Of a stretch of DNA of 10,207 nt, positions 1 through 5,972 are shown in pieces. The translations under genes were made by a program, and so were the position numbers. A model generated the notes under the pieces. The model was given only the letters and a program-made list of their open reading frames with translations, made no database searches and was not told where the DNA came from. Numbering within the stretch: position 1 is the stretch's first letter; each line of letters opens with the position of its first letter. The stretch is from Sporosarcina sp. (GTDB lineage Bacteria > Bacillota > Bacilli > Bacillales_A > Planococcaceae): contig JARIDM010000214.1 of NCBI GenBank assembly GCA_029263945.1, forward strand, positions 1 through 10,207, read 5' to 3'.

Positions 1-864
1 GAAGATTGTGACATGGTTATTTTCCGTGAAAACACAGAAGATATCTATGCTGGAATCGAATATGAAAAAGGGACTGATGATGCGAAGAAATTAATCGATT
101 TCTTACAAAATGAAATGGGTGTTAAAAATATCCGTTTCCCTGAAACTTCAGGAATTGGGATCAAGCCCGTATCAGAAGAAGGAACGAAGCGATTAGTTCG
201 TGGAGCGCTTGACTATATCCTTAAAGAAGGCCGTAAATCATTAACGCTCGTTCACAAAGGGAACATTATGAAATTTACTGAAGGTGCGTTTGCTAAGTGG
301 GGTTACGAAGTTGCTGAAGAAGAGTATGGCGACAAAGTATTCACATGGAGACAGTATGATGCGATTAAAGATGCAGACGGTACAGATGCTGCGAACAAAG
401 CACAATCTGAAGCTGAAGCAGCAGGAAAGATTATCGTTAAAGAAGCAATTGCAGACATTTTCCTACAACAAATTTTGACACGTCCAAAAGAATTTGATGT
501 TGTTGCAACGATGAACTTAAACGGGGACTATGTATCTGATGCGCTAGCTGCACAAGTTGGTGGTATTGGAATTGCACCTGGTGCGAACATTAACTACTTG
601 ACTGGACATGCAATCTTTGAGGCGACTCATGGAACAGCACCGAAATATGCTGGTAAAGATGTCGTAAATCCTTCTTCACTATTATTATCTGGTGTTCTTA
701 TGTTAGAACATTTAGGCTGGGGAGAAGCAGCAAAAATGATTGAAACTGCGATTGAAAAAACAATTGCATCTAAAGTTGTTACTTATGACTTCGCACGTCT
801 AATGGATGGTGCTACTGAAGTTAAAACGTCTGCATTCGCTGACGAATTAATTAAAAACCTATAA
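1..864 (+). CDS. icd: Isocitrate dehydrogenase (NADP+), 5'-truncated by the window edge
   Basis: This is the C-terminal 287 residues of the TCA-cycle enzyme that oxidatively decarboxylates isocitrate to 2-oxoglutarate with NADP+. The reading frame is open from base 1, so the start lies outside the window; family members are about 420 residues, so roughly 135 are missing. Seen in the sequence (numbered from base 1): the substrate motif FRENTEDIYAG with R9 and Y16 (E. coli R153 and Y160), K86 in LVHKGNIMK (K230), and metal-binding D176 and D180 in NLNGDYVSDAL (D307 and D311). The NADP-specificity residues K215-Y216 in APKYAG and Y262/R266 in TYDFARL match E. coli K344/Y345/Y391/R395, so NADP rather than NAD is expected. 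The regulatory serine known in this family would lie upstream and cannot be checked. mdh follows 71 bases later, as in the citZ-icd-mdh operon of Bacillus. Confidence 0.97.
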   Translation, partial: EDCDMVIFRENTEDIYAGIEYEKGTDDAKKLIDFLQNEMGVKNIRFPETSGIGIKPVSEEGTKRLVRGALDYILKEGRKSLTLVHKGNIMKFTEGAFAKWGYEVAEEEYGDKVFTWRQYDAIKDADGTDAANKAQSEAEAAGKIIVKEAIADIFLQQILTRPKEFDVVATMNLNGDYVSDALAAQVGGIGIAPGANINYLTGHAIFEATHGTAPKYAGKDVVNPSSLLLSGVLMLEHLGWGEAAKMIETAIEKTIASKVVTYDFARLMDGATEVKTSAFADELIKNL

Positions 865-883
865 GTTAAAAGCAAGATTAATG

Positions 884-906
884 AGAAGGGGAAATTTTCC
901 CCTTCT
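884..906 (+). other. Hairpin in the icd-mdh gap (processing or attenuation site)
   Basis: The arms AGAAGGGGAA and TTCCCCTTCT form a perfect 10-bp stem with a 3-base loop between the icd stop and the mdh ribosome binding site. No proper T-run follows (only T, then CATACATATAAA), so it is a poor intrinsic terminator. It could be an mRNA-stabilising or processing hairpin at the icd 3' end, or a leaky terminator that lowers mdh read-through. The structure is seen; the role is inferred. Confidence 0.5.
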
Positions 907-935
907 TCATACATATAAAAAAAGGAGCGTTCTTC

Positions 936-1874
936 ATGACAATGAAACGTAAGAAAGTCTCAGTAATTGGTTCTGGTTTTACGGGTGCAACGACAGCATT
1001 TCTTCTTGCACAAAAAGAACTTTGTGATGTAGTACTAGTTGATATTGCCCAAATGGAAGCCCCGACTAAAGGGAAAGCACTGGATATGCTTGAAGCAGGC
1101 CCCGTGCAAGGTTTTGATGCGAATATTATTGGCACGTCAGATTATACGGATACAAAAGACTCAGATATTGTCATTATCACAGCTGGAATTGCACGTAAAC
1201 CAGGCATGAGCCGGGATGATCTTGTTCAAACGAATCAGAAAGTCATGAAAGCGGTCACAAGTGATATTGTAAAACATTCACCTAATGCGACGATAATTGT
1301 ATTAACGAATCCTGTTGATGCCATGACTTATACGGTTTATAAAACATCAGGTTTCCCGAAAGAACGTGTAATTGGTCAATCGGGTGTGTTGGATACAGCG
1401 CGATTTAGAACGTTTGTTGCACAAGAATTAAATCTATCCGTGAAAGATGTCACTGGATTTGTATTAGGTGGACACGGAGATGATATGGTTCCATTAGTTC
1501 GCTACTCTTCTGCAGGAGGGGTTCCATTAGAAACGTTAATAGAACCAAAGCGTTTGGAAGAAATCGTTGAGCGAACACGTAAAGGTGGCGCTGAAATTGT
1601 AAACTTACTCGGAAATGGCTCAGCTTATTATGCGCCTGCTGCATCCCTCGTTGAAATGGCAGAAGCGATTTTAAAAGACCAGAAACGCGTACTCCCTTCT
1701 ATTGCTTATCTTGAAGGCGAGTATGGATTTGAAGGCATATATATTGGTGTACCAACAGTTCTAGGCGCATCTGGTATTGAAAAAATTATTGAACTTGAAT
1801 TATCAGATGATGAAAAAGCTGCGCTTGAAAACTCAGCGAACTCTGTAAGAGCAGTCATGAATATTCTTTCATAA
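936..1874 (+). CDS. mdh: Malate dehydrogenase (NAD+)
   Basis: 312 residues, the same length as B. subtilis Mdh. It interconverts malate and oxaloacetate with NAD in the cytoplasm, the last TCA-cycle step. It is of the lactate-dehydrogenase-like MDH type. Seen: the Rossmann glycine motif G12-S-G-F-T-G17; D36 at the end of the second strand, which favours NAD over NADP; R87 and R93 in IARKPGMSRDD, with arginine at the position that separates malate from lactate dehydrogenases; N125 in LTNPVD; the D153/H180 proton relay (GVLDTARF and GGHGDDMV) and R156. The start ATG at 936 is preceded by AAAGGAG at 921-927 with 8 bases of spacing; an ATG two codons later is possible but worse placed. Probably co-transcribed with icd, although the hairpin in the gap could modulate this. 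A strong terminator follows the stop at once. Confidence 0.97.
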   Translation: MTMKRKKVSVIGSGFTGATTAFLLAQKELCDVVLVDIAQMEAPTKGKALDMLEAGPVQGFDANIIGTSDYTDTKDSDIVIITAGIARKPGMSRDDLVQTNQKVMKAVTSDIVKHSPNATIIVLTNPVDAMTYTVYKTSGFPKERVIGQSGVLDTARFRTFVAQELNLSVKDVTGFVLGGHGDDMVPLVRYSSAGGVPLETLIEPKRLEEIVERTRKGGAEIVNLLGNGSAYYAPAASLVEMAEAILKDQKRVLPSIAYLEGEYGFEGIYIGVPTVLGASGIEKIIELELSDDEKAALENSANSVRAVMNILS

Positions 1875-1876
1875 AT

Positions 1877-1907
1877 AAAATCGGATAGCTTGTCTATCCG
1901 GTTTTTA
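1877..1907 (+). terminator. Intrinsic terminator of the icd-mdh operon
   Basis: AAAATCGGATAG pairs with CTATCCGGTTTT across a CTTGT loop: 12 bp including one G-U pair. The descending arm runs into a T-run (GTTTTTATTT). It begins 3 bases after the mdh stop. This marks the end of the TCA operon and separates it from the MaoC-like gene. Confidence 0.88.
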
Positions 1908-1967
1908 TTTATACACAGTCAACTTCATAATGACTTTATTATGCGACAAGAACGCAACCTAAGCTTC

Positions 1968-2000
1968 AAGTCGAGTATATTAAAGAAAGGTCGACTTTTT
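1968..2000 (+). other. Weak hairpin plus T-run in the mdh-maoC gap
   Basis: The gap 1906-2115 holds no convincing gene. Within it AAGTCGA (1968-1974) can pair with TCGACTT (1991-1997) around a 16-base loop, followed by a short T-run to 2000. The stem is only 7 bp and the loop is long, so terminator function is doubtful. The more G/C-rich sequence after it (2001-2040) differs in texture from the surrounding A/T-rich spacer and could be old element debris, but I cannot name any element. Confidence 0.25.
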
Positions 2001-2053
2001 CAGTAGCCTCCTTATATGCTCGGGTGGCGTCGCAAGAAAACCCTATTATGAAT

Positions 2054-2080
2054 TTGACTGAATAAAAGTAATCGTATTGT
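2054..2080 (+). promoter_or_regulatory. Tentative sigma-A promoter for the MaoC-like gene
   Basis: TTGACT (2054-2059) matches the -35 consensus in 5 of 6 positions. The best nearby -10 is TATTGT (2075-2080), but the spacer is only 15 bp, shorter than usual. A separate promoter is needed because a strong terminator precedes this gene. The exact position is uncertain. Confidence 0.3.
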
Positions 2081-2115
2081 GTATCAGCGGAATCATACTT
2101 AAAGGAGGAATTTAG

Positions 2116-2592
2116 TTGATCCTTGGGAAGAAAAGACAATTAGGTAGAGAAGTTGAAAAGATTTCAGTAGGTGAAAAACTAAAGTTAACAGAAAAAATCG
2201 AAGACAAGGATTTACTATTATATTTGGGACTGACAAACGATGGAAATCCACTTTATATACAACATGATTTTGCAGCTAAAACGCAATATGAAAAACCAAT
2301 TGTGCCGACGATTATGTTGACAGGTATCGTAACATCTGCAACATCAAAGTACTTACCAGGACCTGGTTCTCATGTTGTGGAGGCTCAACTTAAGTTTCCG
2401 AAACCTGTTTATCATTATTCAACAATTGAATTTACTTTAGAAGTAAGTGAAGTTAATGTTCAAGCAAACGAAGTTATCATTCAAGTGGATGCTTGGGACG
2501 AAGAAAAAGAACTTGTTGTAACGGGATGTGTCACAATCGTTCCGCCTAAAGTTGTCGATCGATTAACGGCAGATGCAATGGATAACTTTTAA
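2116..2592 (+). CDS. MaoC-like hot-dog-fold protein, catalytic His replaced
   Basis: 158 residues, the size of a single hot-dog domain of the MaoC / (R)-specific enoyl-CoA hydratase family. That family binds acyl thioesters and hydrates enoyl-CoA, or dehydrates 3-hydroxyacyl chains. The hydratase-2 signature is recognisable at residues 36-54: YLGLTND-GNPLY-IQHDFA. The catalytic Asp is kept (D42), but the position normally held by catalytic His is tyrosine (Y47); a histidine does occur three residues on (H50). The usual HG after the signature is also changed (IVPTIML, 62-68). The protein may be a non-catalytic acyl-CoA-binding relative or a variant enzyme; the substrate is unknown. The start is TTG, fixed by a perfect AAAGGAGG at 2101-2108 with 7 bases of spacing; no better-placed ATG exists. 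It stands alone between two terminator-like hairpins. My recollection that some Bacillales carry a similar gene between mdh and phoP is unverified. Confidence 0.8.
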   Translation: MILGKKRQLGREVEKISVGEKLKLTEKIEDKDLLLYLGLTNDGNPLYIQHDFAAKTQYEKPIVPTIMLTGIVTSATSKYLPGPGSHVVEAQLKFPKPVYHYSTIEFTLEVSEVNVQANEVIIQVDAWDEEKELVVTGCVTIVPPKVVDRLTADAMDNF

Positions 2593-2616
2593 TTCCCCCA
2601 CTAGGATGCTTGCAAT

Positions 2617-2652
2617 ACAAATAGAGCTACGTTATGTCGTAGCTCTATTTGT
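2617..2652 (+). terminator. Strong 15-bp hairpin after the MaoC-like gene
   Basis: ACAAATAGAGCTACG and CGTAGCTCTATTTGT form a perfect 15-bp stem with a 6-base loop, 25 bases after the stop. There is no long T-run beyond the stem (GTGCTGAG follows), so it is atypical for a rho-independent terminator, although the distal arm itself is T-rich. The position between the gene and the phoP promoter supports a terminator or an mRNA 3'-end barrier. Confidence 0.6.
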
Positions 2653-2670
2653 GCTGAGAATTAATAATGT

Positions 2671-2699
2671 TTGGTTTTTAAAGTTTATATTGCTATTAT
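2671..2699 (+). promoter_or_regulatory. Sigma-A extended -10 promoter for phoPR
   Basis: TTGGTT (2671-2676) as -35, a 17-bp spacer, and TATTAT (2694-2699) as -10, preceded by TGC, which gives an extended -10 (TGnTATTAT). Predicted transcription starts near 2705, leaving a leader of about 65 bases before phoP. No clear tandem TTAACA-type PhoP boxes at 11-bp steps were found around it, so autoregulation by PhoP cannot be claimed from the sequence. Confidence 0.55.
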
Positions 2700-2769
2700 T
2701 ATAAAGACGAAAAAAACTGGACTTCTAGGCGCTAGCCAAGGTTTATTGGATTGAAAGCAGGGATGCAGT

Positions 2770-3498
2770 ATGGAAGGTATTAAAAAACGAATACTTGTTG
2801 TAGATGATGAACAATCAATTCGCACATTACTGGATTATAATTTAAAAAAAGCTGATTTTGAAACGATTATGGCTGCAGATGGTAGAGAGGCAATAGAAAA
2901 AGTTAGAAAAGAAAAACCAGATTTAATATTACTCGACTTAATGCTTCCAGAGATTAACGGGTTGGAAGTATGTGAAACCTTAAGAAATCAATCGATTAAC
3001 ATACCGATTATCATGCTCACGGCTAAAGGAGAAGAGCTTGATAAAGTGTTAGGGCTTGAAATAGGGGCAGACGATTATATGACAAAACCTTTCAGTCCGA
3101 GAGAAGTTGTCGCACGTGTAAAAGCAGTCCTTAGAAGAACGAGTCCTCAAATACAACCGCAAGAAATGTTAAAACAAAATGAAATGGCCACTTTAAAAGT
3201 TGGACCGTTAACAATATACTCCGACCAATATGAAGCATATCTAGGAGACGAAAAATTAGAGTTTACACTTAAAGAGTTCGAACTGCTTTTGTACTTTGTT
3301 CGTAATAAAAACCAAGTGCTGTCTCGTGATGTTCTGTTAAGTGCGGTTTGGAATTATGATTTTGCGGGCGATACACGGATTGTTGATGTACATGTCAGTC
3401 ATTTACGAGAAAAAATTGAAGAGAATACGAAGAAACCAATCTATATAAAAACTGTAAGAGGGATAGGATATAAATTTGAGGAGCTGGAAATAAAATGA
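2770..3498 (+). CDS. phoP: Phosphate-regulon response regulator PhoP
   Basis: 242 residues (B. subtilis PhoP is 240), a cytoplasmic OmpR/PhoB-family DNA-binding regulator phosphorylated by PhoR under phosphate limitation. The receiver domain covers about 6-123: acidic pocket D12-D13, phospho-acceptor D56 in LLDLMLP, switch T84 in MLTAKGEE, and K106-P107. A linker leads to a winged-helix domain at about 143-240 with FTLKEFELL, the recognition-helix region DTRIVDVHVSHLREKI, and the wing motif IKTVRGIGYKF. The start ATG has only a modest AGGGA (2759-2763) six bases upstream; the next codons match the family N-terminus, so this start is favoured. The stop overlaps the phoR start by 4 bases (ATGA), indicating translational coupling. 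The PhoP identity rests on sequence resemblance plus the mdh-phoPR-polA order; WalR is the main alternative, and the location argues against it. Confidence 0.93.
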   Translation: MEGIKKRILVVDDEQSIRTLLDYNLKKADFETIMAADGREAIEKVRKEKPDLILLDLMLPEINGLEVCETLRNQSINIPIIMLTAKGEELDKVLGLEIGADDYMTKPFSPREVVARVKAVLRRTSPQIQPQEMLKQNEMATLKVGPLTIYSDQYEAYLGDEKLEFTLKEFELLLYFVRNKNQVLSRDVLLSAVWNYDFAGDTRIVDVHVSHLREKIEENTKKPIYIKTVRGIGYKFEELEIK

Positions 3499-4904
3499 AA
3501 AGTTTGTATAGGCGACTTGTTGGTGCGTTTATCATCTTACTCCTAACAGTATTAACGGGTATTGGAATTGTACTTGGCCAGTTTTTCCCTTTGTTTAAAA
3601 TAGAGACTGATTCGACAGCACAACAGTATTACTTAATTTACTTAGTCATTGTGTTAGTGATTGCTTTTCTACTCTCTTCCATGATGGCGATAAAATTTTT
3701 AAAAATGTATGCACAACCGATAGACAATATGACAACAGCTGCAACTAAAATATCGGAAGGGGAGTATACTCAACCTTCTGTACCATTTGACCAAAGTTAT
3801 AATGATGAGCTTTCAGTTGCCATCAGAAAAATATCGGAAAATATGCTGAAAATGTCAGATGTTAGAGGCATAGAGAAAGAAAGATTAAAAACGCTTATTG
3901 AAAGTATGGGAAGTGGACTTCTCATGTTTGGTAGAGGTGGGACTGTTACTTTAGTAAATGGGGTATTCAGGAAGACGTTTGGTTTTGAAACAACAGAAAT
4001 TATTGGGAAAACTGTGAATTCAATTGGTTTACCACCTGAAATAACATCCTTAATAGAAAAAGTTTTTATGACAGAACAAAGGCGTAACACACAGGTACAT
4101 GTAGAAGTCGATCATAAGCCTGTCGTATTCAGTGTGTATGGAGCCCCGGTGATTGGCGATCATGGGAACTGGCTTGGCATTGTGGTAGTGATTCATGATG
4201 TGACAGAGCTTGTCCACTTAGAAGAAGTTAGGAAAGATTTTGTAGCAAACGTTTCTCATGAACTCAGAACACCGATTACTTCGATAAAAGGATTTGCTGA
4301 GACGTTGTTAGGAGGGGCCATGGAAGAGCCTCTCATACTAAAAGAGTTTTTAGAAATTATACAAAAAGAAAGTGATCGACTTCATTTACTCATTGACGAT
4401 TTGCTTGTATTATCTGGTGTTGAAAGAGCTGGCTTTAAGCTTGAATATACAGAAGTCGATTTAAATAAAGTAATTAACGAAGCTTTACAATTAATATCAG
4501 GGACAATTAAAGAAAAACAAATGAATCTATTATTTGAAAAAACAATAGATTTCCCTATTAAAGGTGACGAGCGACGATTAATTCAGGTGATTGTAAATAT
4601 ACTATCAAATGCTGTGGCTTATTCTAAAGATGAAAAAACAATTAAAATTGCAGTAGAAAAAGTAAATGAAAATATCCTTATTATTGTAGAGGATGAAGGG
4701 ATAGGGATAGAGGCCACCGAGCTCCCTCGTCTATTTGAACGCTTTTACAGAGTGGATCGTGCGAGGAGTAGGGATTCAGGAGGTACTGGTTTAGGCTTGG
4801 CGATTGTTAAGCATTTGGTTGAAGCACATCATGGGACGGTTGAAGTGTATAGCCAATTGGGGATAGGTACGGCTTTCTATATTAAACTCCCGATTGAACA
4901 TTAA
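3495..4904 (+). CDS. phoR: Sensor histidine kinase PhoR, short form without extracytoplasmic domain
   Basis: 469 residues; the membrane kinase that phosphorylates PhoP. Domains seen: TM1 about 9-32; a loop of only about 13 residues (FKIETDSTAQQYY); TM2 about 46-66; HAMP about 67-120; PAS about 127-238; HisKA with phospho-acceptor H255 in FVANVSHELRTP; HATPase_c about 355-467 with N box (N368, N372), G1 box DEGIGI (400-405), F box LFERFYR, and G2 box GTGLGLAIVK. B. subtilis PhoR is 579 residues and carries a folded domain between its two TM segments; here that domain is absent, which accounts for the length difference. The cytoplasmic PAS, reported in B. subtilis to sense a teichoic-acid intermediate, is kept. 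The start overlaps the phoP stop. Because the short form resembles other HAMP-PAS kinases such as WalK, the PhoR name depends partly on pairing with PhoP and on locus order. Confidence 0.9.
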   Translation: MKSLYRRLVGAFIILLLTVLTGIGIVLGQFFPLFKIETDSTAQQYYLIYLVIVLVIAFLLSSMMAIKFLKMYAQPIDNMTTAATKISEGEYTQPSVPFDQSYNDELSVAIRKISENMLKMSDVRGIEKERLKTLIESMGSGLLMFGRGGTVTLVNGVFRKTFGFETTEIIGKTVNSIGLPPEITSLIEKVFMTEQRRNTQVHVEVDHKPVVFSVYGAPVIGDHGNWLGIVVVIHDVTELVHLEEVRKDFVANVSHELRTPITSIKGFAETLLGGAMEEPLILKEFLEIIQKESDRLHLLIDDLLVLSGVERAGFKLEYTEVDLNKVINEALQLISGTIKEKQMNLLFEKTIDFPIKGDERRLIQVIVNILSNAVAYSKDEKTIKIAVEKVNENILIIVEDEGIGIEATELPRLFERFYRVDRARSRDSGGTGLGLAIVKHLVEAHHGTVEVYSQLGIGTAFYIKLPIEH

Positions 4905-4927
4905 TGTTCAATCGGGTTCTTTTTTAT
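4889..4927 (+). terminator. Intrinsic terminator of phoPR, overlapping the phoR stop codon
   Basis: Bases 4889-4916 are a perfect palindrome with 14-base arms (left arm CCCGATTGAACATT), followed at 4917 by TTCTTTTTTAT. The phoR stop TAA (4902-4904) sits at the apex, so the last four codons are part of the ascending stem. This is a strong rho-independent terminator that insulates phoPR from the hflKC promoter starting 3 bases further on. Confidence 0.9.
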
Positions 4928-4929
4928 AT

Positions 4930-4957
4930 TGAAACTATTCTGTCGGTTGAACGTATA
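4930..4957 (+). promoter_or_regulatory. Sigma-W-type (ECF) promoter for hflKC
   Basis: TGAAAC (4930-4935), exactly 16 bases, then CGTATA (4952-4957). This equals the B. subtilis sigma-W consensus (TGAAAC, N16-17, CGTA) at every defined position. The -10 ends 34 bases before the hflK ATG, giving a short leader that includes the AAGGGGGAG ribosome binding site. An alternative sigma-A reading (TTGAAA 4929-4934, TATAAA 4954-4959) has a poor 19-bp spacer. The match is seen; use by sigma-W is inferred from the consensus. Confidence 0.65.
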
Positions 4958-4991
4958 AAAGATAGGTTACATTTATTAAGGGGGAGTTTCA

Positions 4992-5972
4992 ATGAGTGTT
5001 CGACGTATTTTAATGATTTTCGGTATGGGAATAATTGGAGTAGTTTTACTTATTATTGGCTTTACAACATGGTATACAGTCGATGAGTCAGAACAGGCTG
5101 TAGTCATCACATTTGGTCAGGCGAATTCAACCGTTACGGATTCTGGCCTTCATTTTAAACTGCCTTGGCCAATTCAGCATGTAGAGGTCTTATCAAAGGA
5201 AACATACAGCTTGAAGTTTGGATATAAACAAGATGAAACCGGTGACCTTGTTTCATATGACAAAGAAACAAAAATGATTACAGGGGATGAATATATCGTC
5301 TTAACAGACCTAATCGTCCAATGGAAAATTACTGAACCACATAAGTATTTATTCCATGCAGAAGATCCAAAAAAGATATTGCACGATTCAACCTCTGCGT
5401 CAATACGTTCTGTTATCGGCAGTTCCACGATAGACGCTGCGCTAACTGACGGAAAAGCGGATATCGAGGCCAAAACAAGGGACTTACTAGCATCTTTAAT
5501 AGAAAAATATGATATAGGCGTCGTTATACAAGGCGTGAAATTACAAGATGTTGAACTTCCAAATGCAGAAGTGCGCGCCGCATTTACAGCTGTAACGGAC
5601 GCAAGAGAGACTAAAAACACAAAGATTAATGAGGCGCAAAAATATGAAAACCAAAAAGTAAATGAAGCAAAAGGGGAAAGAGATGCAATTAAATCACGCG
5701 CATTAGGAGAGAAAACGGCGCGTGTAGAACAAGCAATCGGTGATGTTGCTATATTTAATAAACTTTACGTGGAATATAAAGAAAACAAAGAAATTACACG
5801 TCAACGTTTAATCATCGAAACCTTAGAACAAGTCCTGCCTAATGCACAACTTTATATTATGAACGATAGTGGAGAAACAATGAAATACCTGCCACTCCAG
5901 CAACTACAGAACCAACCAATCCAAAATGCTCCACCAACTGAGGAAAAGGGGGAGTCTACAGATGAACAATGA
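4992..5972 (+). CDS. hflK: HflK-type SPFH/band-7 membrane protein
   Basis: 326 residues. In E. coli HflK and HflC form a large complex that encloses and modulates the FtsH membrane protease. Seen: the N-terminus MSVRR, then one TM helix at about 6-28; with the positive charges inside, the rest faces outwards. The SPFH domain spans about 30-205, with WPIQHVEVL and the HflK-type strand TGDEYIVLTDLIVQWKI (97-113). The hallmark ELPNAEVRAAFTAVTDARE follows at 188-206, then a charged coiled coil to about 250. The HflK C-terminal block ITRQRLIIETLEQVLPNA (268-285) and a Gln/Pro/acidic tail (301-326) end the protein. Unlike E. coli HflK (419 residues) it has no long cytoplasmic N-terminal extension. 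The start ATG is preceded by AAGGGGGAG at 4979-4986 with 5 bases of spacing. The stop overlaps hflC by 11 bases. B. subtilis lacks HflK/HflC but has flotillin-like SPFH proteins; the ITR-RL-ETLEQVL block favours HflK over flotillin. Confidence 0.9.
   Translation: MSVRRILMIFGMGIIGVVLLIIGFTTWYTVDESEQAVVITFGQANSTVTDSGLHFKLPWPIQHVEVLSKETYSLKFGYKQDETGDLVSYDKETKMITGDEYIVLTDLIVQWKITEPHKYLFHAEDPKKILHDSTSASIRSVIGSSTIDAALTDGKADIEAKTRDLLASLIEKYDIGVVIQGVKLQDVELPNAEVRAAFTAVTDARETKNTKINEAQKYENQKVNEAKGERDAIKSRALGEKTARVEQAIGDVAIFNKLYVEYKENKEITRQRLIIETLEQVLPNAQLYIMNDSGETMKYLPLQQLQNQPIQNAPPTEEKGESTDEQ
5945..5954 (+). promoter_or_regulatory. Ribosome binding site that fixes the hflC start
   Basis: AAAAGGGGGA lies inside the 3' end of hflK, 7 bases before ATG 5962. 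An in-frame upstream ATG at 5926 would add 12 residues but has no purine-rich site in front, so 5962 is chosen. The site closely resembles the one in front of hflK. Confidence 0.75.

Noticed and set aside
878..1135. Open frame on the minus strand across the icd-mdh gap and the start of mdh
   Set aside because: It is opposite a certain gene, has no ribosome binding site and a low-complexity Ser/Ala-rich product; it is a shadow frame.
2726..2745. Short inverted repeats GGCGCTAGCC and CCAA/TTGG in the phoP leader
   Set aside because: Stems of 3-4 bp are too short to support a riboswitch or terminator.
2653..2769. PhoP boxes (TTAACA repeats at 11-bp steps) upstream of phoP
   Set aside because: Only poor matches were found; no array of repeats with correct spacing.
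4929..4959. Sigma-A promoter TTGAAA / TATAAA for hflK
   Set aside because: The spacer is 19 bp; the overlapping TGAAAC-N16-CGTATA fits the ECF consensus far better. Dual use cannot be excluded.
4904..5086. 60-codon + frame starting at the phoR stop
   Set aside because: It begins inside the terminator palindrome without a ribosome binding site and overlaps hflK in another frame.
5174..5620. 148-codon open frame on the minus strand inside hflK
   Set aside because: It is fully antisense to a well-supported SPFH gene and has Ser-rich composition typical of reverse-complement shadow frames.
5926..5961. Upstream in-frame ATG for hflC giving 12 more residues
   Set aside because: It lies within the hflK coding tail with no ribosome binding site; AAAAGGGGGA is correctly spaced for ATG 5962.
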